Assembly (NCBI GenBank): GCA_958295895.1
Contig: CATQHI010000032.1
Span: 1-64,000 of the forward strand
Reading direction: 5' to 3'
Length of the DNA: 64,000 nucleotides
Source: Saprospiraceae bacterium
GTDB taxonomy: Bacteria > Bacteroidota > Bacteroidia > Chitinophagales > Saprospiraceae
Within the stretch, counting starts at the first letter, position 1. Every line of letters starts with the position of its first letter. Positions 10,164 to 19,150 of this stretch are shown one piece after another. A model generated the notes under the pieces. It searched no databases. It saw only the letters and a list, made by a program, of their open reading frames with translations, and was not told the origin of the DNA. The translations under genes and the position numbers were made by a program.

Positions 10164-12563
10164 ATGAAACAGCTAATGCTTCTGGGGATCACGCTATTCC
10201 TGTGCGCGGGGGGGCTCTTTTCCCAGCACAACGTACTCATCAATCAGATTGGCTACCGACCGCAGGACCGCAAGGATTTTCGGCTCAACGTGGCGGCTAC
10301 CAGCTTCGAGCTACTGGATAACAGCGGCACTGTCGTGTATCGGGGAGAGGTGGTACAGCAAACCAGACCGGATCAGGGGGCGCTGGAAGAGGTCTGGATC
10401 GGGGATTTTTCCTCCTTTACCGGGGAGGGTGAGGGGTATTACATCCGGCTGGATGACGGAGCGGTATCCGATGCCTTCACCATCAGCGGCGAGGTATACG
10501 ACGAGGTTTTTCGTACGGCGGTGCGAGGACTTTACGTGACGCGGTGTACCTATGCGGTGCGAGATACCGTGGTCAGTCACGGGGTATGTCACGCGAATGC
10601 CGGGGGGGCAGTGGTCGAGATACGCGGTGGGCAGACGACCTACCTGCCCGACGACAGAGAGGTAGCCGGCGGGTGGCATAATGGTGGCGACTACCGCCGC
10701 TCCACCATCAGCGCGGCGCAGGCCATCCATCGCATGCTCAATACCGTAGAGCGCTTTCCCACCAAATTTGACGAATATGCTACCACGCTGGCTCCGGGAG
10801 AGGGCCCCACCGGGTGGCCCGACCTCCTCGTCGAAATCAAATGGGGCCTGGACTGGCTAGCCGGTCTACAGGATAGCGGGGGAGGTATGCCTACCGGCCT
10901 GGGTCCCGTCGGCAACACCCACCCCGGGCGCGTAAAGCCGCAGGACGACACATCGGACTACTTCATCGGTACGGCGCATGCGGCCAACAGCGGCAAGGCC
11001 GGTGCCGTGCTGGCTAGGGCAGCCCGTATTTTCGCGACCTACGACAGCGACCTGGCCACTAGTTACCTGACCAAAGCGGTGAAGGCCTACACGTTTTTGG
11101 AGCAGGGTGGAGGTGTGAATCCTCCTAAATCGATAACCACCTACGAGTTCAATGGAGGCTGGCGGGAGGACTTCCTGTGGCTAGCTCTGGAGTTGTACCT
11201 GACCACCGGGGAGCAGCGGTACCACGATCGGTTCCTGAGCCTGTACGACGCTATCGTGACGGAAAATGACGGGGCCGCGTTTCCGGGCGAGTCGGTGAGC
11301 ACCCACACCATGCGGTCCGAAAACCTTCAGGAAACCCTGCTGCGCTACTGCCTGATCGAAGACCTACCCACCGAGGCTTCGGTCAGGGGATCGATATGGC
11401 AGGCCGCACGCGCTGCCCTGGACCCCCTGGTAGGGCAGTGGCGCAACATGGGTTACGGGTACGTCCTTCCCCCCGCATTCTGGACGCAGCGGCACACCGT
11501 CGGCAATATGCTCCATAAGGCGTGGACCCTGCTGACGGCCTACCACGTCAGCCTGGTCATGGGGCCCGTCCCGCTGAAGGGCTACCGGGATGTGGCATTG
11601 GATCAGGTAAATATCTTGCTGGGACGTAACCCCCTCAACCAAACCTTCGTCACGGGAGTGGGGCGGCGCTTCGTCACCGATCCCCACCTGCGGCTGACTA
11701 CCCTGGGTGGGGTACCCGCGGGCATGCCGGTGAAGGGACCTACCTACGATGATGGTTTTCTAGCGCACCAGCGCGCAAATGGGTTAGCGATCGCTCCCGC
11801 TCCCGCTAGAAACTACATTGACGACAAGTATAAGCACTGGGTGAACGAACCCGACGTGGAGGCCACCGCCTACTTCATCGCCTTTACCGGTTACCTGGCC
11901 TCCGATAAGCGTAGTGGCATTTCACCTACAACCCCACAGCAAGGGGCTTTGGTGATACGTGCCCGCGGAGACTGCGGCGAGGAAACCATGGAGTTGAGAA
12001 TAAACGGGGAGCGGGTAAAAAGCTGGGAGAATGTGGGCACAAGTTTTACTGATTACACCTACGCAGGCTTTACGGGCGGGGAGGTGTCGATCCATTTCAC
12101 CAACGACCGCTACCTATCCGGTGGCGACCCGACCTGCTCCGACCGCAATCTGACGGTCGACTACCTAAAGGCCTGTGGCACCATCTACCAAACGGAAACG
12201 GAGGCTACCGAAACGGCGAACTGCTGCCTGGATAAGCCCGAGAAGCTGTATACGAACGGCGATTTTGATTTCGGAAAGCTGACCTGCAACGGCAGTGCGC
12301 CGGGGTTGGGTAGCCTGAGGCAGGAACGGTTCGAGGAGGTACGGGTGTTTCCCAATCCGGCTCAGGAGCGGGTTGTCATCCAGGGACCGCGACACTACGA
12401 CGTCAGTCTGCACGACCTGTCCGGGCGGGTGGTGCACCAACAAACGGGGCGATCCGGGACGGCTACCCTAGCGGTCGCTACGTTTCCTCCGGGCATTTAC
12501 CTGCTCAGGGTGCGGGATACCGACCTGAAGCTGATGCATACGGAGCGGTTGGTGATCGAGTAA
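10164..12563 (+). CDS. secreted glycoside hydrolase family 9-like protein with CBM60-like domain and T9SS type A sorting domain
   Basis: N-terminal 'VLINQIGYRPQDRKDF' (cellulase N-like), GH9 'GGWHNGGDYRRS' and 'FVTGVGRRFVTDPHLR', 'NEPDVEATAYFIAFTGYLA'; 'IRARGDCGEETMELRINGERV...NDRYLSGGDPTCSDRNLTVDYL' (CBM60/36-like); C-terminal 'VRVFPNPAQERVVI...GIYLLRV'. Confidence 0.85.
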   Translation: MKQLMLLGITLFLCAGGLFSQHNVLINQIGYRPQDRKDFRLNVAATSFELLDNSGTVVYRGEVVQQTRPDQGALEEVWIGDFSSFTGEGEGYYIRLDDGAVSDAFTISGEVYDEVFRTAVRGLYVTRCTYAVRDTVVSHGVCHANAGGAVVEIRGGQTTYLPDDREVAGGWHNGGDYRRSTISAAQAIHRMLNTVERFPTKFDEYATTLAPGEGPTGWPDLLVEIKWGLDWLAGLQDSGGGMPTGLGPVGNTHPGRVKPQDDTSDYFIGTAHAANSGKAGAVLARAARIFATYDSDLATSYLTKAVKAYTFLEQGGGVNPPKSITTYEFNGGWREDFLWLALELYLTTGEQRYHDRFLSLYDAIVTENDGAAFPGESVSTHTMRSENLQETLLRYCLIEDLPTEASVRGSIWQAARAALDPLVGQWRNMGYGYVLPPAFWTQRHTVGNMLHKAWTLLTAYHVSLVMGPVPLKGYRDVALDQVNILLGRNPLNQTFVTGVGRRFVTDPHLRLTTLGGVPAGMPVKGPTYDDGFLAHQRANGLAIAPAPARNYIDDKYKHWVNEPDVEATAYFIAFTGYLASDKRSGISPTTPQQGALVIRARGDCGEETMELRINGERVKSWENVGTSFTDYTYAGFTGGEVSIHFTNDRYLSGGDPTCSDRNLTVDYLKACGTIYQTETEATETANCCLDKPEKLYTNGDFDFGKLTCNGSAPGLGSLRQERFEEVRVFPNPAQERVVIQGPRHYDVSLHDLSGRVVHQQTGRSGTATLAVATFPPGIYLLRVRDTDLKLMHTERLVIE

Positions 12564-12567
12564 ACCC

Positions 12568-12589
12568 CTCTGCCCCCGCGGCCCCGCCC
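12568..12589 (-). repeat. dispersed 22-nt motif copy, 2 mismatches (convergent intergenic)
   Basis: minus strand GGGCGGGGCCGCGGGGGCAGAG. Confidence 0.6.
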
Positions 12590-12592
12590 TCA

Positions 12593-15448
12593 CTACTCCG
12601 TCCCCCGAGCCTCCTCGGTGGCATCCAACAGATCCTGCGTAGCCTTCTTCAGCTCCGCCACCGTACCCTCCGCATCCTCAGTTTCCTCCGCACCCGCGTC
12701 CCCGCCCTTCTTTTTGCCGCGGCGGCGCGTCTTGCGGTGCTCGTCGGCCTCGTCCACCTTGTCTTTGGCTTGTTGGGCAGCGACGGCCTCGGCTTCCGCC
12801 TGCACCTCCGGACTGCTCTCCGCCCCCGACTTCACCGGGAAGGGCTCCTTGCTGAATACGAGCTCGTCGTCGCCGACGTCGGTGTAGATGGTATCACCGG
12901 CCAGAAACTTACCGCTGATTAGGTCCTTGGACAACTCATCGCTCAAGTCCGACTGTAGCACCCGCTTCATGGGCCGGGCACCGAACTGTGGATCGTAGCC
13001 CCGCTCGGCCAGCCAGTCCAGGGCGCGGTCGCTGATCTTCATGACCATGCCCTGGCGGGCGAGCATCTTCTCGGTGCGGCGCAGCAGCAGGCGGGCGATC
13101 TGCTTGATCTCCTTGCGGTCGAGCGGCAGGAACATGATGCGCTCGTCGATGCGGTTGAGGAACTCGGGGCGCAGGTTGTCCTTCAGGGTCTCGAAGACCT
13201 CTTCGCGGGTGGTATTGATGATGTCCTGGCGGTGCTCATCGCCCACGTTGGCCAGGTCCTCGAAGTTTTCCAGGATGGTATCTGACCCCATGTTGGAGGT
13301 CATGATGATGAGGGTGTTCTTGAAGTTGGCCACCCGTCCGCGGTTATCGGTGAGGCGGCCGTCGTCGAGGACCTGGAGGAGGATATTGAAGGTGTCCGGG
13401 TGGGCCTTTTCGATCTCGTCGAGCAGCACAATGGAGTAGGGCCGCTGGCGCACGGCCTCGGTGAGCTGACCGCCCTCATCGTAGCCCACGTAGCCGGGAG
13501 GGGCCCCCACGAGCCTACTCACGGTATGCCGCTCCTGGTACTCGCTCATGTCGATGCGGGTGATGGCCCGCTCGTCATTAAACAGCACCTCGGCCAGCGC
13601 CTTGGCGAGCTCCGTTTTACCTACCCCGGTGGGGCCGAGGAAGATGAAGCTGCCGATGGGCCGGTTCTCGTCCTGTAGTCCGGCGCGGCTACGGCGTACG
13701 GCATCCGATACGGCGCGCACGGCCTCCTCCTGCCCGATGAGTCGTTTGTGTAGCTCGTCTTCCATGACCAGCAGCTTATCGCGGTCGCTCTGCAGCATGC
13801 GCTGGACGGGGATACCGGTGGAGCGGGCCACTACCTCGGCGATGTCGTTAGCGGTGACCTCCTCGTTGGTGAAGCGCTTTTCGTCGGGGAGATTTTCGAG
13901 CTCCTTATCGGCACTGGCGAGTTGCTTTTTGAGGTCCTGCAGCTGGCCGTAGCGGATCTTGGCTACGGTCTCGAAGTCGCTGTTGCGCTCGGCCTTGGCG
14001 GCCTCGTGCTCCAGCTCCTCGATGGTCTTTTTGATGTGCTGACTGTTGTCGACCAGCTCCTTTTCGTTGCGCCAGCGGGCGCGGAGGCTATCGCGCTTTT
14101 CGCGGGCGTTGGCGATCTGCTCCTCGATGATCCTGAGTTTCGGCTCGCTGCCCTCCCGCTTGATGGCTTCGCGCTCGATCTCGAGCTGGCGCACGCGGCG
14201 GTCGCCCTCGTCGATCTCCTCGGGCACGCTGTCGAGCTCCAGGCGCAGGCGGGCGGCACTCTCGTCGATCAGGTCGATGGCCTTGTCGGGCAGGAAGCGG
14301 TCGGAGATGTAGCGGTTGCTGAGCTCGGCGGCGGCCACCAGGGCCTCGTCGAGGATCTCGATCTTGTGGTACACCTCGTAGCGCTCCTGCAGGCCGCGGA
14401 GAATACTTACGGTGTCCTCTACGCTGGGCTCCTCGATGCGTACGGTCTGAAAGCGGCGCACCAGGGCCTTGTCCTTTTCGAAGTACTTCTGGTACTCGTC
14501 CAGGGTGGTAGCGCCGATGGTGCGTAGGTCGCCACGGGCCAGGGCGGGCTTGAGGATGTTGGCGGCGTCCATGGCCCCGTTGCCGCCACCGGCGCCGATG
14601 AGGGTATGGATCTCGTCCACGAAGAGGATGAAGTTGCCGTCGCTCTGGGTCACCTCCTTGATCACCCCCTTGAGGCGCTCCTCGAAGTCGCCTTTGTACT
14701 TGGCCCCGGCCAGCATACCGGCGATGTCTAGTACAAAGATCTTCTTCTCCTTAAGGCTCTCCGGTACGTCCCCCTTGACGATGCGCCAGGCGATGCCCTC
14801 CACGATGGCGGTCTTACCTACGCCGGGCTCGCCGATGAGCAGGGGGTTGTTCTTCTTGCGGCGGCTCAGGATCTGCAGCAGGCGGCGAATCTCCTCGTCG
14901 CGGCCCACGATGGGATCGAGCTTCCCGTTCTCCGCCCGCTCGTTCAGGTTGACGGTGTACTTCTCCAACAGGTTGTAGGTATCGTCGCCGGAGGGTTCCT
15001 CTACGCTACGGCCCTTGCGTAGCTCCTGGATGGCGGTGCGGATACCGTCATTGGTGGCTCCCAGCTCCTTGAGGATGCGGGCCCCTTTATCACTCGCTCC
15101 CTGGATAATTCCCAGCATCATCAGCTCGATGGAAATGTACTGATCCCCGAAGTCGACCAGCATTTTCTTGGCCCGGCTCAGCGCCCGGTTGGCATCACCC
15201 GTCAGGTACTGCTTGGACGTGCCCTTCACGCGGGGGTAGTCGCTCAGCACCTGCTTGAGCTCACGGCGCACGTCGGCGATCCCCACCCCCACTTTTTTGA
15301 GGATGAAGTCGGCCACGCTTTCGTCGACCGTCATGATACCGGCCAGGAGGTGGGGCGTATCCACCTGCTGCTGGTCCATTTCCTTGGCGATCTTCTGCGC
15401 CTGAATGATGGCCTCCTGGGCCTTGGTCGTAAAATTCTCGTAGGTCAT
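12593..15448 (-). CDS. clpB: AAA+ chaperone ClpB/ClpC type with charged C-terminal extension
   Basis: Clp N-repeats, two Walker A motifs (GEPGVGKTAIVEG; GPTGVGKTELAKAL), M-domain, 'STGIPVQRMLQSDRDKLL'; tail 'RKTRRRGKKKGGDAGAEETEDAEG...'. Confidence 0.92.
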   Translation of the reverse strand: MTYENFTTKAQEAIIQAQKIAKEMDQQQVDTPHLLAGIMTVDESVADFILKKVGVGIADVRRELKQVLSDYPRVKGTSKQYLTGDANRALSRAKKMLVDFGDQYISIELMMLGIIQGASDKGARILKELGATNDGIRTAIQELRKGRSVEEPSGDDTYNLLEKYTVNLNERAENGKLDPIVGRDEEIRRLLQILSRRKKNNPLLIGEPGVGKTAIVEGIAWRIVKGDVPESLKEKKIFVLDIAGMLAGAKYKGDFEERLKGVIKEVTQSDGNFILFVDEIHTLIGAGGGNGAMDAANILKPALARGDLRTIGATTLDEYQKYFEKDKALVRRFQTVRIEEPSVEDTVSILRGLQERYEVYHKIEILDEALVAAAELSNRYISDRFLPDKAIDLIDESAARLRLELDSVPEEIDEGDRRVRQLEIEREAIKREGSEPKLRIIEEQIANAREKRDSLRARWRNEKELVDNSQHIKKTIEELEHEAAKAERNSDFETVAKIRYGQLQDLKKQLASADKELENLPDEKRFTNEEVTANDIAEVVARSTGIPVQRMLQSDRDKLLVMEDELHKRLIGQEEAVRAVSDAVRRSRAGLQDENRPIGSFIFLGPTGVGKTELAKALAEVLFNDERAITRIDMSEYQERHTVSRLVGAPPGYVGYDEGGQLTEAVRQRPYSIVLLDEIEKAHPDTFNILLQVLDDGRLTDNRGRVANFKNTLIIMTSNMGSDTILENFEDLANVGDEHRQDIINTTREEVFETLKDNLRPEFLNRIDERIMFLPLDRKEIKQIARLLLRRTEKMLARQGMVMKISDRALDWLAERGYDPQFGARPMKRVLQSDLSDELSKDLISGKFLAGDTIYTDVGDDELVFSKEPFPVKSGAESSPEVQAEAEAVAAQQAKDKVDEADEHRKTRRRGKKKGGDAGAEETEDAEGTVAELKKATQDLLDATEEARGTE
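12686..12707 (-). repeat. dispersed 22-nt motif copy, 1 mismatch (in clpB tail)
   Basis: minus strand GGGCGGGGACGCGGGTGCGGAG. Confidence 0.7.
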
Positions 15449-15463
15449 ATGCGCTCGTATCGC

Positions 15464-16600
15464 TTAGTCAAACCGTAATTTAAAGTATACCCGCACCGGC
15501 CCGGATTGATCCGATACCTCCCAGGCAGAAGATTCGACCAACGTCGTACCCACGTAGTCCATCGTCGCCCGGTCGGGCTGGCCCCGGAAGCGGAAGTCGG
15601 TCAGCGTCCCGTCGGGCTGCACCAAAAAACTCACCCGCACCTTCCCTGCCGGCACCCCCTCCGGCCGGCCGGCCTCGATGCGTTCGCGCAGCTGGCGGTA
15701 TCCTTCTACGGGTAGGGCCCGGCTTTGTTGTTTGATCAGGGGCTCCATGGTGATCTCGGCCCGTGCTGCATTTTCCGCAAAAGCATCTGCCCCCGCCCGT
15801 GAGGCTAGCGGCGTCAGTCCGATCTGCAACTGCTCGTCCACTCCAAAGAGCTCCACGGTCTCCTGCTCGTAGCCGGCGGCGCGTACCATGATCTCGTTGA
15901 GCGTCCGGTCCTGCGGTAGTCGGAAAACGCCGTTGCTATCCGTACGTTCACCCAGGGCCTGGCCTAGCCGTAGCACCTCGGCTCCTACAATAGGGTTGCC
16001 CTCCTCATCCGTCACCTCACCGGTCAGCGGCGGGGGTGGGGCGGGCAGGGTAGGGGTCTCGGTAGCTGCCCGTGGGGCAGGGGCCGACAGCGGTGTAATT
16101 TTGCGGACGGAGGCGGTATTTGCCACCTCCGCGGGTGCTTCCCCGGCAGCCTCCTCTTTCGCCACTTCTTCTACGGGCGCGGCGGTGGATTGGGGCGGGG
16201 CCGCAGGTGCAGCGTCATTGGGCAGGGGCGTAGGGGGCGCTGCCGGCACCGGAGCACGCCGTTCGAGGGCAATCTCAGCCTCGTCACCCGCAGCGAAATA
16301 CTGGGGCAGCAACCACACGGACAGGCCCAGTAGCGTCGCCACGCTGGCGGCAATCGCGTAGGTGGTGTAGCGGGCCCGTGTGCGGGGTACGGCCTTTAGC
16401 CCCGGTTGCACCCGTTCCATCATCCTGGCGATGTGCGCCTGGTGATCGGCCTCGGGGGCGGCTTGCAGTCCGACGAGTGCCTCCCGAAGTTCCGGTTCGC
16501 TCTGGGCACGCCGCTCCAGCTCCGCCTCTTCCGGCGCAGTGATCGCCCCGCTGATCCAGCGGCGCAGGAGGTCCTCGCTTTGGTGGTCCTTAGTTGACAC
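15464..16600 (-). CDS. anti-sigma-like membrane protein with CarboxypepD_reg-like and TonB C-terminal-like domains
   Basis: N-terminal acidic helical region + single TM (YAIAASVATLLGLSVWLLPQYF), 'LTGEVTDEEGNPIVGAEVLRLG...TDSNGVFRLP', C-terminal 'GKVRVSFLVQPDGTLTDFRFRG'; overlaps the ECF sigma stop. Confidence 0.75.
   Translation of the reverse strand: MSTKDHQSEDLLRRWISGAITAPEEAELERRAQSEPELREALVGLQAAPEADHQAHIARMMERVQPGLKAVPRTRARYTTYAIAASVATLLGLSVWLLPQYFAAGDEAEIALERRAPVPAAPPTPLPNDAAPAAPPQSTAAPVEEVAKEEAAGEAPAEVANTASVRKITPLSAPAPRAATETPTLPAPPPPLTGEVTDEEGNPIVGAEVLRLGQALGERTDSNGVFRLPQDRTLNEIMVRAAGYEQETVELFGVDEQLQIGLTPLASRAGADAFAENAARAEITMEPLIKQQSRALPVEGYRQLRERIEAGRPEGVPAGKVRVSFLVQPDGTLTDFRFRGQPDRATMDYVGTTLVESSAWEVSDQSGPVRVYFKLRFD
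16193..16214 (+). repeat. dispersed 22-nt motif copy (in linker of anti-sigma/TonB-like gene)
   Basis: GGGCGGGGCCGCAGGTGCAGCG. Confidence 0.85.
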
Positions 16601-17168
16601 GGGGGGAGTCGGTTTCGGGGGCGTCGGCGGCCTGGGCTTCCAGGCACCGCTTCAAGTTACGCCGGCCGTTCTGTAGATGAGAACGCACCTGCCCTACACT
16701 TAGATTTAAGTTGGCGGCGATGGACTGGTAGCTATGCCCCTCCGCCAGGTAGAACAGGTGGATGCAGCGGCGTTGTGCGTCGCCGAGTTCTTTCATGCAA
16801 CGGTGTAGGGGGCGGGTATCGTCATCGGTAGCATTATCTAATGGATGCTGAAACTCGGCCAATTGCATAAGTCCGTCGTCAGCCCCGGTCAGCGCTAGGG
16901 GGTCGCGCTGCTCCCGGCGCAGCTGCATCAGGCAGTGGTTGCGCACCAGCGTCTGGAGCCAGGAGCCGAAATTACCTACCTCGTGCTCCGGCAGCTTAGC
17001 CAGCAGGATCGGGAACACCTCCGCACCTGCGTCCTCCGCCCGCTGTGGTGTACCGAGGTAGCGCAGGCACCAGCCGTAGATGCGTGCGGCGTAACGCTGG
17101 TAGAGGGGCAGCAGCTCCCGGGGGGTGGGGGAGCGGCGGAAGCGGTCGAGGAGTTCGGCGTCCGACAT
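16590..17168 (-). CDS. RNA polymerase ECF-type sigma-70 factor
   Basis: MSDAELLDRFRRSPTPRELLPLYQRYAARIYGWCLRYL...AEDAGAEVFPILL...HSYQSIAANLNLSVGQVRSHLQNGRRNLKRCL; start trimmed from 17321. Confidence 0.87.
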   Translation of the reverse strand: MSDAELLDRFRRSPTPRELLPLYQRYAARIYGWCLRYLGTPQRAEDAGAEVFPILLAKLPEHEVGNFGSWLQTLVRNHCLMQLRREQRDPLALTGADDGLMQLAEFQHPLDNATDDDTRPLHRCMKELGDAQRRCIHLFYLAEGHSYQSIAANLNLSVGQVRSHLQNGRRNLKRCLEAQAADAPETDSPRVN

Positions 17169-17183
17169 CCCGCAAAGTACAAT

Positions 17184-17198
17184 GCTGCCTCCGGCAGC
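17184..17198 (-). repeat. REP-like triloop hairpin unit 1
   Basis: GCTGCC-TCC-GGCAGC; on the minus strand GCTGCC-GGA-GGCAGC followed by ATTGTAC. Confidence 0.75.
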
Positions 17199-17209
17199 AC
17201 CAGCAAAAT

Positions 17210-17224
17210 GCAGCCTCTGGCTGC
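17210..17224 (-). repeat. REP-like triloop hairpin unit 2
   Basis: GCAGCC-TCT-GGCTGC; on the minus strand followed by ATTTTGCTGG. Confidence 0.75.
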
Positions 17225-17258
17225 GCTGGCTGTTTCTGCTAAATTTAAAACTATTTGT

Positions 17259-17948
17259 ATGTTTACATTGAATAAAACACAAATAGTGAGAATCCAACAC
17301 ATCACCCACACCCCCATCCACCTCACCTACCGTCTCTACGGTAGTATCCCCAATCTCCCCCTCCAGAAACTACATAGTAGCCTATGCTACAAAAAGCTAC
17401 GCCTGAAGCAACAGCTCGATCAGGCTCGGCAACGCAAAGACCGGGAAGAGATAGACCGGTACCGAAGTGCGCTGACCCATACAGAGATCGACCACTATCT
17501 TCAATACGATAACCTCCTCGACCGCCCCGTAGGGGGACCGGCCTACCTTGTGGATGAGCGCGCCAAGCGCATTGTCATAGCCTCCTGGCACCATATTGCT
17601 CACCAGCGCGGACTGCACATTTATGCGATCAGCGTCATGAGTAATCATGTGCATGTACTGTTAGAAACAGTTGATGAAGAAACCCAAGTAAATCTCCCAC
17701 AGATTCTGGAGGATCACAAAAAGTATACGGCTACTCAATTGAATAGACTCCACGGTACGAAAGGCCGCCGTGTGTGGGCGGAAAAAGAGTATTGCCGGGA
17801 GGTGCGGCGGGGTACGTTTGAGCAGGTGCTCTGGTACGTGCTCAGTAATCCGGTGAAGGCCGGACTGACGGACGAGCCGCTAAGCTGGGTAGGGAATTGG
17901 TGGAATAAGGAGGTGTACGCGAGTTTCATAGCCACTCGGGTGGCTTAA
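17259..17948 (+). mobile_element. REP-associated tyrosine transposase (RAYT / Y1_Tnp, IS200-like)
   Basis: 'IYAISVMSNHVHVLLE' (HUH motif) and 'VLWYVLSNPVKAGL' blocks typical of RAYTs; flanked on both sides by REP-like hairpins in inverted orientation; start trimmed from 16935. Confidence 0.85.
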
Positions 17949-17950
17949 GC

Positions 17951-17965
17951 GCAGCCGGAGGCTGC
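17951..17965 (+). repeat. REP-like triloop hairpin unit 3
   Basis: GCAGCC-GGA-GGCTGC followed by ATTTTGCTGG; near-perfect inverted copy of unit 2. Confidence 0.8.
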
Positions 17966-17976
17966 ATTTTGCTGGC

Positions 17977-17991
17977 GCGGTCGGAGACCGC
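17977..17991 (+). repeat. REP-like triloop hairpin unit 4
   Basis: GCGGTC-GGA-GACCGC followed by ATTGTAC. Confidence 0.8.
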
Positions 17992-18002
17992 ATTGTACTA
18001 CC

Positions 18003-18017
18003 GCGGTCGGAGACCGC
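18003..18017 (+). repeat. REP-like triloop hairpin unit 5
   Basis: GCGGTC-GGA-GACCGC followed by ATTGTAC; direct repeat of unit 4 with 26-bp period. Confidence 0.8.
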
Positions 18018-18060
18018 ATTGTACGGGCAAACAATTCAGCAGACAGCCGGTACTACCACC

Positions 18061-19143
18061 ATGAACGAACATACCTACGTAGCCATAATGGCCGGTGGCG
18101 TCGGCTCCCGCTTCTGGCCCGCCAGCCGGGAAGACAAACCCAAGCAATTCCTCGATATCGCCGGCGATGGCCGCAGCCTGCTGCGCATGACCTTCGACCG
18201 CTTCCTGAAGCTCACCTCGGCCGATAAGATCTTCATCGTCACCAACGATAAGTACAAGCAACTCGTCAAGGACCACCTGCCCGAGGTCATCGACCAGCAG
18301 ATCCTCTGCGAGCCCAGCCGCAACAATACCGCCCCCTCGGTGGCCTACACCGCCTTCAAGCTGCACGGTATCGACCCCAAGGCCAACTTCGTGATCGCCC
18401 CCAGCGACGCGCTCATCGTCAACGACACCCTCTTCACCGCCAACATCAACAAGGCTTTGCGCTTCACGGCCGAGAACGACGCCCTCCTCACCCTGGGCAT
18501 CTCCCCCGACGCCCCCCACACGGGCTACGGCTACATCCAGTTCCTCGACGAGCAAACAAATACCGACGACGTCTACCGCGTCAAGCGCTTCACCGAGAAG
18601 CCCGACCTACCCACCGCTAAGAGCTTCCTCAAATCCGGCGACTACCTCTGGAATGCCGGTATTTTCATCTGGCGCGCCCGGACCATCCTCGACGCCTACG
18701 AGCAGTACGCCCCCGATATCTACGCCCTCCTTAGCCAGGGCCTCGACCGCTACAACACCGACCAGGAACAGGCCTTCATCGACGAGTTCTACCCCCAGAC
18801 ACCCAGCATCTCCGTCGACTACGCCATCATGGAGAACGCCGACAACATTTACACCATTCCCGCCCAGTTCGGCTGGTCGGACCTCGGGGCCTGGGGCGCG
18901 CTCTACCACGAGAGCAATAAGGATAAGGACGGTAACGTCCTCACCGGCCGCGTCGTCCTTGAAGATACCCACAACAGCTTCATCCGCGGCCCCAAGGACA
19001 AGCTCGTCGTCGTCGGCGGCGTAGACGATCTACTGGTCATCGATGAGGGTGATGTGCTGCTGGTCTATCCCCGTAACCGCGAGCAAGAAATTAAGGCGTT
19101 GCGGGCGCGGGTGGAGGAGCTGCATGGGGAGGGGTATGTGTAG
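18061..19143 (+). CDS. manC: mannose-1-phosphate guanylyltransferase
   Basis: 'AIMAGGVGSRFWPASREDKPKQFLDI', 'FTEKPDLPTAKSFLKSGDYLWNAGIFIW', 'SVDYAIMENADNIYTIPAQFGWSDLGAWGAL'. Confidence 0.9.
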   Translation: MNEHTYVAIMAGGVGSRFWPASREDKPKQFLDIAGDGRSLLRMTFDRFLKLTSADKIFIVTNDKYKQLVKDHLPEVIDQQILCEPSRNNTAPSVAYTAFKLHGIDPKANFVIAPSDALIVNDTLFTANINKALRFTAENDALLTLGISPDAPHTGYGYIQFLDEQTNTDDVYRVKRFTEKPDLPTAKSFLKSGDYLWNAGIFIWRARTILDAYEQYAPDIYALLSQGLDRYNTDQEQAFIDEFYPQTPSISVDYAIMENADNIYTIPAQFGWSDLGAWGALYHESNKDKDGNVLTGRVVLEDTHNSFIRGPKDKLVVVGGVDDLLVIDEGDVLLVYPRNREQEIKALRARVEELHGEGYV

Positions 19144-19150
19144 TGGTGAA

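Noticed and set aside
13922-14527. 201-aa plus-strand ORF antisense to clpB
   Set aside because: Shadow ORF over a conserved coding region.
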